From Mangrovibacterium sp041596335 (GTDB taxonomy: Bacteria; Bacteroidota; Bacteroidia; Bacteroidales; Prolixibacteraceae), in assembly GCF_041596335.1 (NCBI RefSeq), contig NZ_JBFHIT010000002.1:173178-237177 (forward strand): 64,000 nucleotides of DNA. The letters run 5' to 3'. The position numbers and the translations under genes were made by a program. Under the pieces are notes generated by a model, which saw nothing but the letters and a program-made list of their open reading frames with translations, was not told where the DNA came from and did not search any database. Shown here one piece after another: positions 1 through 8,570 of this stretch (its first letter is position 1; each line of letters opens with the position of its first letter).

Positions 1-1178
1 ATCAATGGAAACCACGCGGTCAAGCTGGTGCCGGCAGTGTTCCTCATGCACACGATCCGGAGAAACGACTTGCTCCAAATATGCTCACAACCGATTTGTC
101 GTTGCGATTCGACCCTATTTACGAGAAAATATCGCGGCGTTTCTATGATCATCCGGATGAGTTTGCCGATGCTTTTGCCAAAGCGTGGTTCAAACTAACC
201 CACCGGGATATGGGGCCGCGTAGCCGTTATTTGGGACCGGAGGTGCCAGCTGAAGATTTAATTTGGCAGGATCCAATTCCATCTGTCACTCATCAGCTGA
301 TTGATGATCAGGATATTGCATCACTAAAAAGCAAAATAACAGCATCCGGACTACCCGTTTCCCAACTGGTATCAACCGCATGGGCATCTGCTTCAACCTT
401 CCGGGGTTCCGACAAACGAGGAGGTGCAAATGGCGCGAGAATACGCCTTTTACCACAGAAAAACTGGGAAGTCAACAATCCGGCACAGTTATCCAAAGTT
501 CTTGAAACTCTTGTCAGTATTCAGACAACATTCAACAAGGCACAAACTGGTGGAAAACAGGTTTCTTTGGCCGATCTGATCGTTTTGGCAGGATGCGCCG
601 GTGTTGAAAAGGCAGCTAAAAATGCCGGACATGATATTATTGTGCCTTTTACTCCGGGTCGTGCAGACGCTTTGCAGGAGCAAACAGATGTGGATTCGTT
701 TGCCGTACTTGAACCGAAGGCTGATGGCTTCCGGAATTATGTGAAAGCAAAATATGCGATACCGGCAGAAAAAATGCTGATTGACCGATCGCAGCTTTTA
801 ACACTTACGGTGCCTGAGATGACCGTTCTGATTGGTGGCCTCCGGGTATTAAATACGAATGCCGACCAATCCAAAAACGGAGTTTTTACAACACGCCCTG
901 AAGCACTAACGAACGATTTCTTTCTGAATTTGCTCGACATGAATACGATGTGGAAACCAACCTCGAAAGACGAGGATCTGTTTGAAGGTCACGATCGTAG
1001 TACAGGCGAACTAAAATGGACGGCAACTCGTGTCGACCTGATTTTCGGATCCAATTCAGAACTACGCGCTCTGGCAGAGGTTTATGGATGCTCCGACTCA
1101 CCGGGGAAATTTGTAGCGGATTTTGTTGCAGCCTGGAACAAAGTAATGAACCTGGATCGGTTCGATCTGACAAAATGA
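1..1178 (+). CDS. katG: Catalase-peroxidase, 3' part only (5' end outside window)
   Basis: Bifunctional haem catalase-peroxidase that removes hydrogen peroxide. The reading frame is open from the first bases (codons start at position 3). The visible protein contains the KatG linker (AHDPEKRLAPN), the block MLTTDLSLRFDPIYEKISRR, and then the whole non-haem C-terminal domain with its conserved LIWQDPIP and STFRGSDKRGGANGARIR stretches. About 391 residues are seen, roughly half of a normal ~730-residue KatG; the haem-binding N-terminal domain lies upstream of the window. The ATG at 81 is an internal methionine, not a start. A terminator-like hairpin follows the stop at about 50 nt. Identification is certain; activity cannot be judged without the N-terminal half. 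Confidence 0.97.
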   Translation, partial: QWKPRGQAGAGSVPHAHDPEKRLAPNMLTTDLSLRFDPIYEKISRRFYDHPDEFADAFAKAWFKLTHRDMGPRSRYLGPEVPAEDLIWQDPIPSVTHQLIDDQDIASLKSKITASGLPVSQLVSTAWASASTFRGSDKRGGANGARIRLLPQKNWEVNNPAQLSKVLETLVSIQTTFNKAQTGGKQVSLADLIVLAGCAGVEKAAKNAGHDIIVPFTPGRADALQEQTDVDSFAVLEPKADGFRNYVKAKYAIPAEKMLIDRSQLLTLTVPEMTVLIGGLRVLNTNADQSKNGVFTTRPEALTNDFFLNLLDMNTMWKPTSKDEDLFEGHDRSTGELKWTATRVDLIFGSNSELRALAEVYGCSDSPGKFVADFVAAWNKVMNLDRFDLTK

Positions 1179-1224
1179 AAGGCGATTAGCAGTGCGGTGG
1201 TGTCAAAATCGTAGTTGCAAGATT

Positions 1225-1252
1225 AAAGGTGGTTCGACAACGAATCACCTTT
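1225..1252 (+). terminator. Hairpin downstream of katG
   Basis: A 12-bp stem (AAAGGTGGTTCG / CGAATCACCTTT, one G-T wobble) with the four-base loop ACAA, followed by a short T-rich run. It lies 46 nt after the katG stop on the same strand, so it probably ends the katG transcript. Confidence 0.7.
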
Positions 1253-1342
1253 TCTATTGCCCTTAACTCTCCGCTGTTTTAGTTAGAGTTACTTCCATCC
1301 CCTTCCATTCTATGAATAGGGATATCGCTCTGCCTGAATACA

Positions 1343-1378
1343 AAAAGAGCTGTCTGAAATGAATCAGACAGCTCTTTT
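1343..1378 (-). terminator. Terminator of the cold-shock gene
   Basis: Perfect 15-bp inverted repeat (AAAAGAGCTGTCTGA / TCAGACAGCTCTTTT) with a six-base loop. On the minus strand it follows the cold-shock stop codon by about 20 nt and ends in a U run. It is nearly symmetric, so it may also stop read-through from katG. Confidence 0.9.
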
Positions 1379-1399
1379 ATGCGTGCGTATATGATAACC

Positions 1400-1591
1400 T
1401 TATACTAGTCTAACATTAATGGCACTCAGTCCTTTTGGTCCTTCTTGAAGATCAAAAGTCACCTCATCATTTTCACGGATATTTTCTTTCAATCCGGTTG
1501 AATGTACGAAATACTCTTTTGGTGAAGTCGCATCTTTGATGAAGCCGAATCCTTTCGATTCATTGAAAAACTTTACTGTTCCTTTGTTCAT
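1400..1591 (-). CDS. Cold-shock domain protein (CspA family)
   Basis: Single cold-shock domain of 63 residues, binding single-stranded nucleic acid and acting as an RNA chaperone. The RNP1 motif KGFGFI is at residues 13-18. The RNP2 region reads YFVHST at 27-32, where most family members have VFVHFS. Length is normal for a free-standing CSD protein. It is monocistronic, with a strong terminator just behind it and more than 190 nt of upstream sequence in which an autoregulated leader would be usual for the family. Family assignment is secure; which Csp paralogue it is cannot be told. Confidence 0.93.
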   Translation of the reverse strand: MNKGTVKFFNESKGFGFIKDATSPKEYFVHSTGLKENIRENDEVTFDLQEGPKGLSAINVRLV

Positions 1592-1791
1592 GATATGAAA
1601 TTAAATTATTGACGGCAAGGTACGCTTAATTATCAGAAGCCAAGCACTTATCGCAATTTAATTTCGATTTAAGGTGATATAAGGGATACTTTAGAGATCA
1701 AAGTGTTAAAATCGTGCGCTCTATTTTTCATGTAAGTCCTCCAACGAACAAATTTTTTGGAATTTGTTTTTCTTCAAGAAATCGCGATTGG

Positions 1792-1977
1792 CTACAATTG
1801 CTCAATTGTTCGCTCCAACTCACTCGTTGTAACTCCTAAGTCTGTGGCAATCATCTTGTAAAAGTCGGCTTTCGATTCGTGCCTCCAGATCAAATCAGCA
1901 TTGGTTAACTGAGGAAACTCTCTTTTTAGCTTTATGGCAATCGCATTCCATTCATTCAAATCAAATTCTTTATCCAT
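1792..1977 (-). CDS. Small CsbD-like stress protein (tentative)
   Basis: A 61-residue charged protein. The pattern 'EWNAIAIKLKREFPQLTNADL' in two pieces (EWNAIAIKLKREF, PQLTNADL) resembles CsbD-type small stress proteins, which start with a Trp-containing helix followed by (K/R)xx(F/W)..LTDDDL. No signal peptide or membrane segment is seen. Its leader shares an exact 18-nt sequence with the leader of the Bor-like lipoprotein gene at 2739-3053, hinting at common translational control. The gene looks real because the leader is well formed and the family resemblance is good; the function is unknown. Confidence 0.65.
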   Translation of the reverse strand: MDKEFDLNEWNAIAIKLKREFPQLTNADLIWRHESKADFYKMIATDLGVTTSELERTIEQL

Positions 1978-2427
1978 CCTATAGTTTTTAATTTATACCC
2001 AAACGTCCAACTCAATCCATCTTTTCGGAGATCTGTTAGGCACTTTCTGCTAATTGAGAAGTAAATTTCTACCAGAAAGTTCAAGCCAAGCCTACAAAGA
2101 TACTGATTATTAGGACGAAAACCGCATAAAATTCAATAATAGTTTTCAAGCCAGTGCTTTCCTTACACTTTACAGTTTGAAAACGGTACTTTAAACTCCG
2201 ATAAAGTGAGCAATTCTGCGGAAATCGAAGTCTTCAGCATTCTGTCGGCTTTGTTTCCCGATCGACTGGCATCTTACCTAATATTGTTGAACGAAAGCTA
2301 AAGTGCCTAGTCTCCAGCACCTTTAGTGTTCTACAATAAATAATTTGATTATGAAAATAGCACCATTTTAATTGAGCGGGCTTGTTTTTCCCCTCCCTCT
2401 CTCACCAACGGTGCCAAAGCATCAGGG

Positions 2428-2481
2428 CAGGGCAACGCCCTGTTAAAGGAATAGTTGCGATTTGTTGGCAGCCCTGCAGGG
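2428..2481. repeat. Pair of short GC-rich palindromes
   Basis: CAGGGC-AAC-GCCCTG at 2428-2442 and the 10-bp palindrome CCCTGCAGGG at 2472-2481 share the same core and stand 29 nt apart. No ORF crosses them convincingly. They could be the core of a dispersed intergenic repeat; only one copy pair is in this window, so this is not proven. Confidence 0.35.
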
Positions 2482-2664
2482 ACGGGAGCGATAAATCAGT
2501 CCGAGACATGCCGCTCATCAAAATCAACTCGATATTTCTTTAGAAATGCCCGGAGTTCCTCCTGAAAACTAAAGAACAAATACCATATTTGATTCACAAT
2601 TCGTTAGGGAGGGTTGAATAAATCGGGTTAAATGAACAATTAGTCAGCATGTTGACTAAAAACA

Positions 2665-2704
2665 AATGCCTTTTCGGAAGATTAATTGCTTCCGAAAAGG
2701 CATT
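2665..2704 (-). terminator. Terminator of the Bor-like lipoprotein gene
   Basis: A perfect 16-bp stem (AATGCCTTTTCGGAAG / CTTCCGAAAAGGCATT) with an eight-base loop, 34 nt after the stop codon at 2739. On the minus strand it is followed by GTTTTTAGT. A second small inverted repeat (TTAGTCA/TGACTAA, 2640-2659) sits directly behind it. Confidence 0.9.
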
Positions 2705-2738
2705 GCTATCGCTACGAGGAATGCATGTTCGAATACTG

Positions 2739-3053
2739 TTATTTTTTATCGTCTAGCGGCACGTAGAATGTAGTTGTAGTTGGGCAATAAATCCCCCAGG
2801 TTAAACCATTGATTAGGCCATTCACAAATGATTGGTTTGTCTTAATAACATAGTTTTGTCTCCCTTTTACAAATTCTTCCGCTTTAAGATTCGTTTTTCC
2901 ACCAGGAATCAAACCATATAGCCAATGACTGTTCCATTGTTTTTGAACTTCAACAACAGGGTCATTTTCAGACACATTGCCAACTAATATCCGATTATTG
3001 TAACACGAAGTTAATGCAACAGCACAAATGGCTGCAAACAGAATGTTTTTCAT
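2739..3053 (-). CDS. Bor-family-like lipoprotein
   Basis: A 104-residue secreted lipoprotein. The signal peptide ends in the lipobox LTSC with the lipidated Cys at residue 17. The mature part carries the pattern HWLYGLIPGG..., then VIKTNQSFVNGLINGLTWGI and a C-terminal YCPTTTTFYVP. These match the layout of phage-lambda Bor and its chromosomal relatives (W-x-GL-x-G, then Q-x-FVNGL, then GIY-x-P). Bor proteins are outer-membrane lipoproteins linked to serum resistance in E. coli; the role in Bacteroidota is unknown. A promoter match (ATTG-N20-TATATTTG) lies 28 nt upstream and a strong terminator follows, so it is a single-gene unit. Confidence 0.8.
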   Translation of the reverse strand: MKNILFAAICAVALTSCYNNRILVGNVSENDPVVEVQKQWNSHWLYGLIPGGKTNLKAEEFVKGRQNYVIKTNQSFVNGLINGLTWGIYCPTTTTFYVPLDDKK

Positions 3054-3080
3054 TGAGTATAGTTTTTAATTTATATTCCG

Positions 3081-3112
3081 CAAATATATGTCAAACTACA
3101 AAATGAGTCAAT
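3081..3112 (-). promoter_or_regulatory. Bacteroidota-type promoter of the Bor-like gene
   Basis: On the minus strand, ATTG (3109-3112), a 20-nt spacer, then TATATTTG (3081-3088), which fits the -7 consensus TAnnTTTG exactly. The predicted start of transcription is near 3074, giving a leader of about 20 nt. Confidence 0.6.
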
Positions 3113-3224
3113 AGTATTATTTATAATTCTGTTTACTCAGTTTTTAGATGTCGTTTTCCGTCTGGAATTCGTAATTTTAACCGGCCGATTTTAACGGACT
3201 AAGTATTGAAAAACTCCAACAAAC

Positions 3225-5678
3225 ATGAATACCAATAAAGAACTGGAACTAGCCTATAAATTCGTCAATTTTACGAACCGAAATATTTTCCTGACCGGAA
3301 AGGCCGGAACTGGCAAGACAACCTTTTTGCACCGGCTAAAAACGTCGACTTACAAACGCATGGTTGTAGTTGCCCCAACGGGTGTTGCAGCAATTAATGC
3401 CGGAGGAGTAACCATTCACTCGTTTTTCCAGCTTCCGTTCGGCCCTATTCTTCCGGAGCAGGACGGTCGTGAGGAGGCAAACAATACAAAGCCAATTACC
3501 GGCTATCGGTTTACCAAACGCAAAATTGATATCATTCGCTCGTTGGACCTGCTGGTTATCGATGAGATAAGTATGGTTCGGGCCGATTTGTTGGACGGAA
3601 TTGATCAGGTTCTACGAAAGTACCGCAACCGTTTTCAGCCTTTTGGAGGGGTACAAATACTCATGATTGGCGACTTGCAACAGCTTGCGCCGGTAGTGAA
3701 AACCGAAGAATGGAATCTGCTGAAACCCTACTACAGCAGCACGTTTTTCTTTGGCAGCCGGGCTTTTCAGCAAGCCAATGTTATTGGTATTGAGTTGAAA
3801 CATATTTATCGTCAGGCCGACGAAACCTTTATTCGCATTTTAAATGAAATTAGGGAAGACAAGTTGAGCCAGCCTTCACTCGATATTTTAAACGGGCGAC
3901 ATATTCCGGATTTTAACCCCGATTCTACGGAAGGTTACATTCGATTGACAACGCACAATCTGGCAGCCGATCGGGTGAACAGTCAGGAATTGGAAAAACT
4001 GACTACCAAAGCGGAAATTTTCGATGCCGAAATTGTAGGCATTTTCCCCGAGCATGCCTACCCCACCGCTTTTCATTTAAGGCTGAAAGTTGGTGCCCAG
4101 GTGATGTTTGTTAAGAACGACAGCTCGATGGATAAGCTTTACTACAATGGAAAAATTGGTACCGTTGAAGCCATCGACGACAAATTGATTTATGTGAAAT
4201 GCCCGGGCGATTATGCCACAATTCCGGTAGACCGCGAACTTTGGAATAACATGAAATATGAGTTGAATGATAAAACCAAAGAGTTGGAGGAAAAAATTGA
4301 AGGTTCCTTTTTTCAATACCCGTTGCGGTTGGCGTGGGCTATAACCATCCATAAAAGCCAGGGCCTAACCTTCGAGAAAGCCATTATTGATGCGCAAGCA
4401 GCCTTTGCACACGGCCAAACCTACGTTGCTTTGAGCCGTTGCAAGAGCATGGAGGGACTGGTGCTTAGCAGTCCGCTCTCGACCAAAGCGGTGATCTGCG
4501 ATCGTGAGGTGAATGGATTCAACCAAAATGTAACCGAAAACCAGCCTGACGAAAAAGTCCTGTCACAATCTAAGAAAGCCTATCAACTCTCTCTGCTCGA
4601 TGAGCTTTTCAACTTTAAACCTTTTGAATACCAAGCCAAACAAGGCCAAAAGATATTGCAGGAAAACAGCAGTTCGTTTATCGGTTCGTTGGCCGCTACA
4701 ATGGATACAATTACTGCTCAATGCACCGACGAAATTATTCCGCTGTCGGCTAAATTTATGCGGCAGGTGAACGAACTAAGCTCCCACAGCGAGGATATTG
4801 AAAACAATGAGGAGTTGCAGGAACGCGTTAAAAAGGCGAGCCAGTATTTTCATGAAAGATTATTGAAAGAATGGCAGGAAGAGTTAAAATCAGCTTCGTT
4901 TGAAACCGATAACCATGCGGTAAAAAAAGACGTTCAGGAGAGGCTGCTTAAAATGAAAAGCATGTTGCAGGTAAAACTCACTTGCTGGCAATTGTGCACA
5001 AATGGCTTGGTGGTATCCGATTTTCTTTCAGTACGTGCGAAGGCGCTGTTAACCGGGGTTCCCGAAGCGAAGGAAACGGCAACTCCGACCAAAGGGATAG
5101 ACACCAAAAACCCGGAATTATTCCGGAAATTACAGGTTTGGCGTAAGGAACTTTCGGAGGAACGCGACGTTCCTGCCTTTCAGATTTTAACTCAAAAAGC
5201 ACTTGTTGCCATTGTAAACGAACTGCCGTCAAACAGCAAAGCTTTGCTCGCCATTAAAGGAGTTGGTAAAAAAACGATTAAACTGTACGGGAAGGATATC
5301 TTGCAATTACTGGCAGACTATGTCCGCGACAAAGATCTGGATGTGACGGTTCAAACCGAAATAAAGCTCGAAGAGAAAGCGCCGAAAGGTTCGTCGAGAG
5401 AGATTAGCTATCAACGATTTTTAGCCGGTGAAACCATCGGCCGGATCGCTACCGAGCGCAACATGGCTGTTACAACCATTGAAGGGCATTTGGCCCACTA
5501 TCTCAGCACCGGCAATCTGGACATCAAGCAGTTTGTACCCGAAGAAAAAATTGCAGTAATTCAGTCTCATTTTGAGAAACACCCTGATCATGGTTTAACC
5601 GATGCCAAAAATAGCTTAGGCGAAGACTACAGCTACTCCGATTTGCGATTTGTAAAGGAATGGAGGGGGCAAAAATGA
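3225..5678 (+). CDS. PIF1-like helicase with HRDC and RecQ-type HTH domains
   Basis: An 817-residue superfamily 1B DNA helicase, cytoplasmic. The motor has Walker A GKAGTGKT (25-32), Walker B VIDEIS (about 111-116), a Gln motif GDLQQLAPV, and the C-terminal motif TIHKSQGLTFEKA near 388, as in PIF1/RecD2 enzymes. After a long coiled linker come an HRDC-like domain (about 620-690, with the helix-hairpin-like LLAIKGVGKKTIKLYG) and a C-terminal HTH_40-type domain (about 715-800, IGRIATERNMAVTTIEGHL), both normally found at the end of RecQ helicases. The combination suggests a role in resolving unusual DNA structures. The start has an A-rich leader and no competing upstream ATG. The gene is free-standing and convergent with its right neighbour. 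Confidence 0.93.
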   Translation: MNTNKELELAYKFVNFTNRNIFLTGKAGTGKTTFLHRLKTSTYKRMVVVAPTGVAAINAGGVTIHSFFQLPFGPILPEQDGREEANNTKPITGYRFTKRKIDIIRSLDLLVIDEISMVRADLLDGIDQVLRKYRNRFQPFGGVQILMIGDLQQLAPVVKTEEWNLLKPYYSSTFFFGSRAFQQANVIGIELKHIYRQADETFIRILNEIREDKLSQPSLDILNGRHIPDFNPDSTEGYIRLTTHNLAADRVNSQELEKLTTKAEIFDAEIVGIFPEHAYPTAFHLRLKVGAQVMFVKNDSSMDKLYYNGKIGTVEAIDDKLIYVKCPGDYATIPVDRELWNNMKYELNDKTKELEEKIEGSFFQYPLRLAWAITIHKSQGLTFEKAIIDAQAAFAHGQTYVALSRCKSMEGLVLSSPLSTKAVICDREVNGFNQNVTENQPDEKVLSQSKKAYQLSLLDELFNFKPFEYQAKQGQKILQENSSSFIGSLAATMDTITAQCTDEIIPLSAKFMRQVNELSSHSEDIENNEELQERVKKASQYFHERLLKEWQEELKSASFETDNHAVKKDVQERLLKMKSMLQVKLTCWQLCTNGLVVSDFLSVRAKALLTGVPEAKETATPTKGIDTKNPELFRKLQVWRKELSEERDVPAFQILTQKALVAIVNELPSNSKALLAIKGVGKKTIKLYGKDILQLLADYVRDKDLDVTVQTEIKLEEKAPKGSSREISYQRFLAGETIGRIATERNMAVTTIEGHLAHYLSTGNLDIKQFVPEEKIAVIQSHFEKHPDHGLTDAKNSLGEDYSYSDLRFVKEWRGQK

Positions 5679-5824
5679 CGTTTCTGCTCTAAGGAGCATG
5701 CATGTTCTAGTCGCAGCTATTTTTGTTGCAAATCCACCAATGGGAGGCTTACAAAACCGGACGCGATGTTGTGGTTTCTAAACAATCTCCGAAAACACAA
5801 CTAACTCGCAGCAATCGGATAACA

Positions 5825-7249
5825 TCAGATCAGATCGGTTTGCTGCGAATTATTGCAATTGAAATCGAATAATTGATGTTCCACTATTTGTTGATAAACC
5901 TTTGGCGGCAGGAAATTCATCAATCGCTTGTCGCCATTGCGTATCAGTTCTTTAATGTGTTCTGAGGTTTGCTTAATAAGCAAGTCAGAATCAATTTTGA
6001 GCAGCAATATCTTCTTGGTCTGGTTTAAATACTGCCATAGTAATTTTTTAGAATCGTTAAAATGGTTGTCATCGGGATAGACCACTTCACCACTTTTTGT
6101 ATCGATATACGGAAACAGGTAAAGTTTCACATTTTCATGAAAAAGCTTACCAACCGATTCCAAAAGACCACCACGAAGGTCGCGGTACAACGTTTCGTCT
6201 AAAATGAGATCGAATGTTGGCATCCCCATAATAATCCGCAGCTTAATCATTTTAAACTGTCCAAAATAGTTCACCAACTCAAAATAACGGCTGAAGTTTG
6301 AAACCATGACACTCTGCCCTACCATGTTCAACAAATCAACACGTTGAAGGAAATCCGTTTCATCTACTTTACGATCCTGCATGAGATTATTCAACGAGAT
6401 TTCGCAAAAGGCAATGGTGTTATCATCGCGATAATCTTCGTCTCGCTTAAAAACATCGAGACTTTCATTCAGAAACTCTATCACCAGATTATTCACCGGA
6501 CGAAAGTAACCACGCATAAGCAGTACGTTCTTTTTATACAACATATCGCCCGGATGCTGTACTTTCCCGCTTTCGTCAAACATGATTGCCGGTGTCATGT
6601 TATTGCTTACGAGCATAAGGTTCAGAATCCGGTTGTCTACCCATTTTAAATCAGGTCCTTCAACATAGACATAATCCACTTCTACCCGCTCAATATCAAG
6701 GCTATCCAGCAAAGCCAGCAGTACTTTCCGGGGATCTTCCCACTGAAATAAAGCACCATAAATCAGGTTGATGCCAAGAGTCCCTAAGCTGTATTGCTGA
6801 AGCAACGTATCTCGTTCGTGCAATTTTACGTGAATAAAAATCTTGTTGGGATTTTTTCGTTCAGTTCCTTCAACCGCAATTCCCAACCAACCATTTCCCT
6901 GGTTCGTTTTGTTGTAGTTTAAGGTCTCTACCGTGTTGGCAAACGCGAAAAATTTCTGATCGATTTTCTCGTCCAGAATGGTCAACATCTCATTATATTC
7001 ATATTCAACCATCTTTTTCACCCGGTCTTCGGCCACATATCGCGAAGGAGCTCCTTGATTGTAAAAGTAGTCACTGAAACTTTTGTCATAGGCTGAGATG
7101 GTTTTTGCAACTGTATTTGAAGCTCCTCCAGCCTGAAATAAATGCCTCGCTGTTTCCTGACCTCCGCCAATCTCTGCAATTGAACCGTAATAGTTTGAAT
7201 CAATATTGATGTGAACCGATTTTTCTTTTGTACTAAGTGCTTTCGCCAT
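5825..7249 (-). CDS. Uncharacterised Bacteroidota protein of 474 residues
   Basis: No known catalytic motif was recognised. The protein is soluble-looking, without signal peptide or membrane segment. It resembles a conserved Bacteroidota family with characteristic blocks here reading GNGWLGIAVEG, RDTLLQQYSLGTLGINLIYG, GPDLKWVDNRILNLMLV, KKNVLLMRGYFRPVNN, ETDFLQRVDLLNMVGQSVMV (split here into family blocks) and GGLLESVGKLF. Members are sometimes labelled nicotinate-nucleotide adenylyltransferase in databases, but no (H/T)xGH or ISSTxxR nucleotidyltransferase motif is present, so I do not accept that. The gene is free-standing between a convergent helicase gene and a divergent transaldolase gene with a 263-nt shared upstream region. 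Confidence 0.85.
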   Translation of the reverse strand: MAKALSTKEKSVHINIDSNYYGSIAEIGGGQETARHLFQAGGASNTVAKTISAYDKSFSDYFYNQGAPSRYVAEDRVKKMVEYEYNEMLTILDEKIDQKFFAFANTVETLNYNKTNQGNGWLGIAVEGTERKNPNKIFIHVKLHERDTLLQQYSLGTLGINLIYGALFQWEDPRKVLLALLDSLDIERVEVDYVYVEGPDLKWVDNRILNLMLVSNNMTPAIMFDESGKVQHPGDMLYKKNVLLMRGYFRPVNNLVIEFLNESLDVFKRDEDYRDDNTIAFCEISLNNLMQDRKVDETDFLQRVDLLNMVGQSVMVSNFSRYFELVNYFGQFKMIKLRIIMGMPTFDLILDETLYRDLRGGLLESVGKLFHENVKLYLFPYIDTKSGEVVYPDDNHFNDSKKLLWQYLNQTKKILLLKIDSDLLIKQTSEHIKELIRNGDKRLMNFLPPKVYQQIVEHQLFDFNCNNSQQTDLI

Positions 7250-7512
7250 AAATTAGTTGATTTTGCGTTGCCAATGTTTCAAATCGTATCCTAAAGGAAG
7301 AATAAAATTCCTTAAATGTAACAGGTTCCGGAAGCTTTTGTTTTCTGGAATTTACAATGCTTTTTGTCGATTATTACAATTAAGCATTTGACGCGATTCA
7401 AACAAATCCATTCGGTCCGGCAAAACGGAATAAAAACGGATTGCTTTACTCGTTTCCAAAACCTGAAGGCTTCATGATTGTTTATAGTTAAAAACCTAAA
7501 TTATAAAGAATT

Positions 7513-8469
7513 ATGAATTTGCTCGATCAATTAAAAACGATGACAGTTGTTGTTGCCGATACGGGAGATTTTGAATCAATTAAAGCGTTCAAACCTCGCG
7601 ACGCAACCACAAATCCATCATTGATTTTGGCGGCCAGCGGCAACGCAAAGTATCAACCGCTCATCGACAGTGCGGTAAGTTTCGCAAGAGCAAAGGGCGG
7701 TTCCAAACGCGAACAACTCAGTTTATGCATGGATAAATTGTCGGTGAATTTTGGAACTGAAATTCTGAAAATTGTTCCCCAAAGGGTGTCTACCGAAGTC
7801 GATTCACGCCTGTCGTTTAACACTGAGGCAACGGTAGCCAAAGCCCGCCAACTGATTCAGCTATATGCAGATTCGGGTGTGCCAAAGGAGAAAATTCTGA
7901 TTAAAATCGCGTCGACTTGGGAAGGTGTAAAAGCTGCTGAGGTGCTCGAAAAAGAAGGCATTCATTGTAATCTTACGCTGTTGTTCAGTTTGGCTCAGGC
8001 GATTGTTTGTGCCGAAGGTGGCATTCAGTTGATTTCACCTTTTGTTGGCCGAATATATGATTGGTACAAAAAGGACCTTGGGGTCGACGATATTCCGGCA
8101 ACGGAGGATCCGGGAGTAAAATCGGTGACCGAAATATTTAAGTACTACAAAAAATACGGTTATAAAACTGAAGTTATGGGTGCCAGTTTCCGGAAAGCCG
8201 GGGAAATTATCGAATTAGCTGGTTGCGACCTGTTAACCATTTCGCCGACTTTACTCAAAGAACTGGGCGAGACCGATGGCACGCTAGTAAAAAAGCTCGA
8301 TGCCAATGATTTAGGTGACTATAACCAACCAAAACTTTCGCTGGATGAAAATGCCTTTCGCTGGATGTTGAACGAAGACGCGATGGCGACTGAAAAATTA
8401 GCCGAAGGGATCCGAAAATTTGCAGCCGATATCGTTAAACTTGAGGCAATTATCAGCAAAAAACTATAA
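7513..8469 (+). CDS. tal: Transaldolase
   Basis: Transfers the dihydroxyacetone unit between sugar phosphates in the non-oxidative pentose phosphate pathway. The 318-residue length, the N-terminal DATTNPSLIL motif and the Schiff-base lysine in ILIKIASTWEG (Lys131) identify the long TalB-type class. Other conserved parts are NLTLLFSLAQA, ISPFVGRIYDWY and MGASFRK. It is cytoplasmic and transcribed alone. The leader contains TTATAGTTAAAAACC and A-rich sequence right before the ATG, similar to leaders of several other genes here. Confidence 0.97.
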   Translation: MNLLDQLKTMTVVVADTGDFESIKAFKPRDATTNPSLILAASGNAKYQPLIDSAVSFARAKGGSKREQLSLCMDKLSVNFGTEILKIVPQRVSTEVDSRLSFNTEATVAKARQLIQLYADSGVPKEKILIKIASTWEGVKAAEVLEKEGIHCNLTLLFSLAQAIVCAEGGIQLISPFVGRIYDWYKKDLGVDDIPATEDPGVKSVTEIFKYYKKYGYKTEVMGASFRKAGEIIELAGCDLLTISPTLLKELGETDGTLVKKLDANDLGDYNQPKLSLDENAFRWMLNEDAMATEKLAEGIRKFAADIVKLEAIISKKL

Positions 8470-8570
8470 TTCAACTTTACGGAAAATGCTAGTAATCAGT
8501 CACTATGGCTGCTTTGTACTATCCGAATTACGGTTGAACGGTTGCTGATTGCCTGTCTGCCGAGTGGGCG

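Larger units (their letters stand above)
1978..2738. other. 761-nt gap without a convincing gene
   Basis: No supported ORF on either strand. It holds the shared leader of the small stress gene (1980-1997), a GC-rich patch with two palindromes (2428-2442 and 2472-2481) that stands out from the AT-rich surroundings, and the strong terminator of the downstream lipoprotein gene (2665-2704). The stretch may be the relic of a deleted gene or a dispersed intergenic repeat. Confidence 0.6.

Noticed and set aside
2739..3053. Prophage remnant because of the Bor-like lipoprotein
   Set aside because: Bor-like genes are common on chromosomes; no phage structural, integrase or lysis gene is nearby.
5807..5846. 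Hairpin CGCAGCAA...TTGCTGCG as a terminator between the helicase gene and the 474-residue gene
   Set aside because: It lies over the last codons of the minus-strand gene, the stem is only 8 bp with a long loop and no T run follows.
5825..7249. Nicotinate-nucleotide adenylyltransferase
   Set aside because: No (H/T)xGH or ISSTxxR motif and more than twice the normal length.
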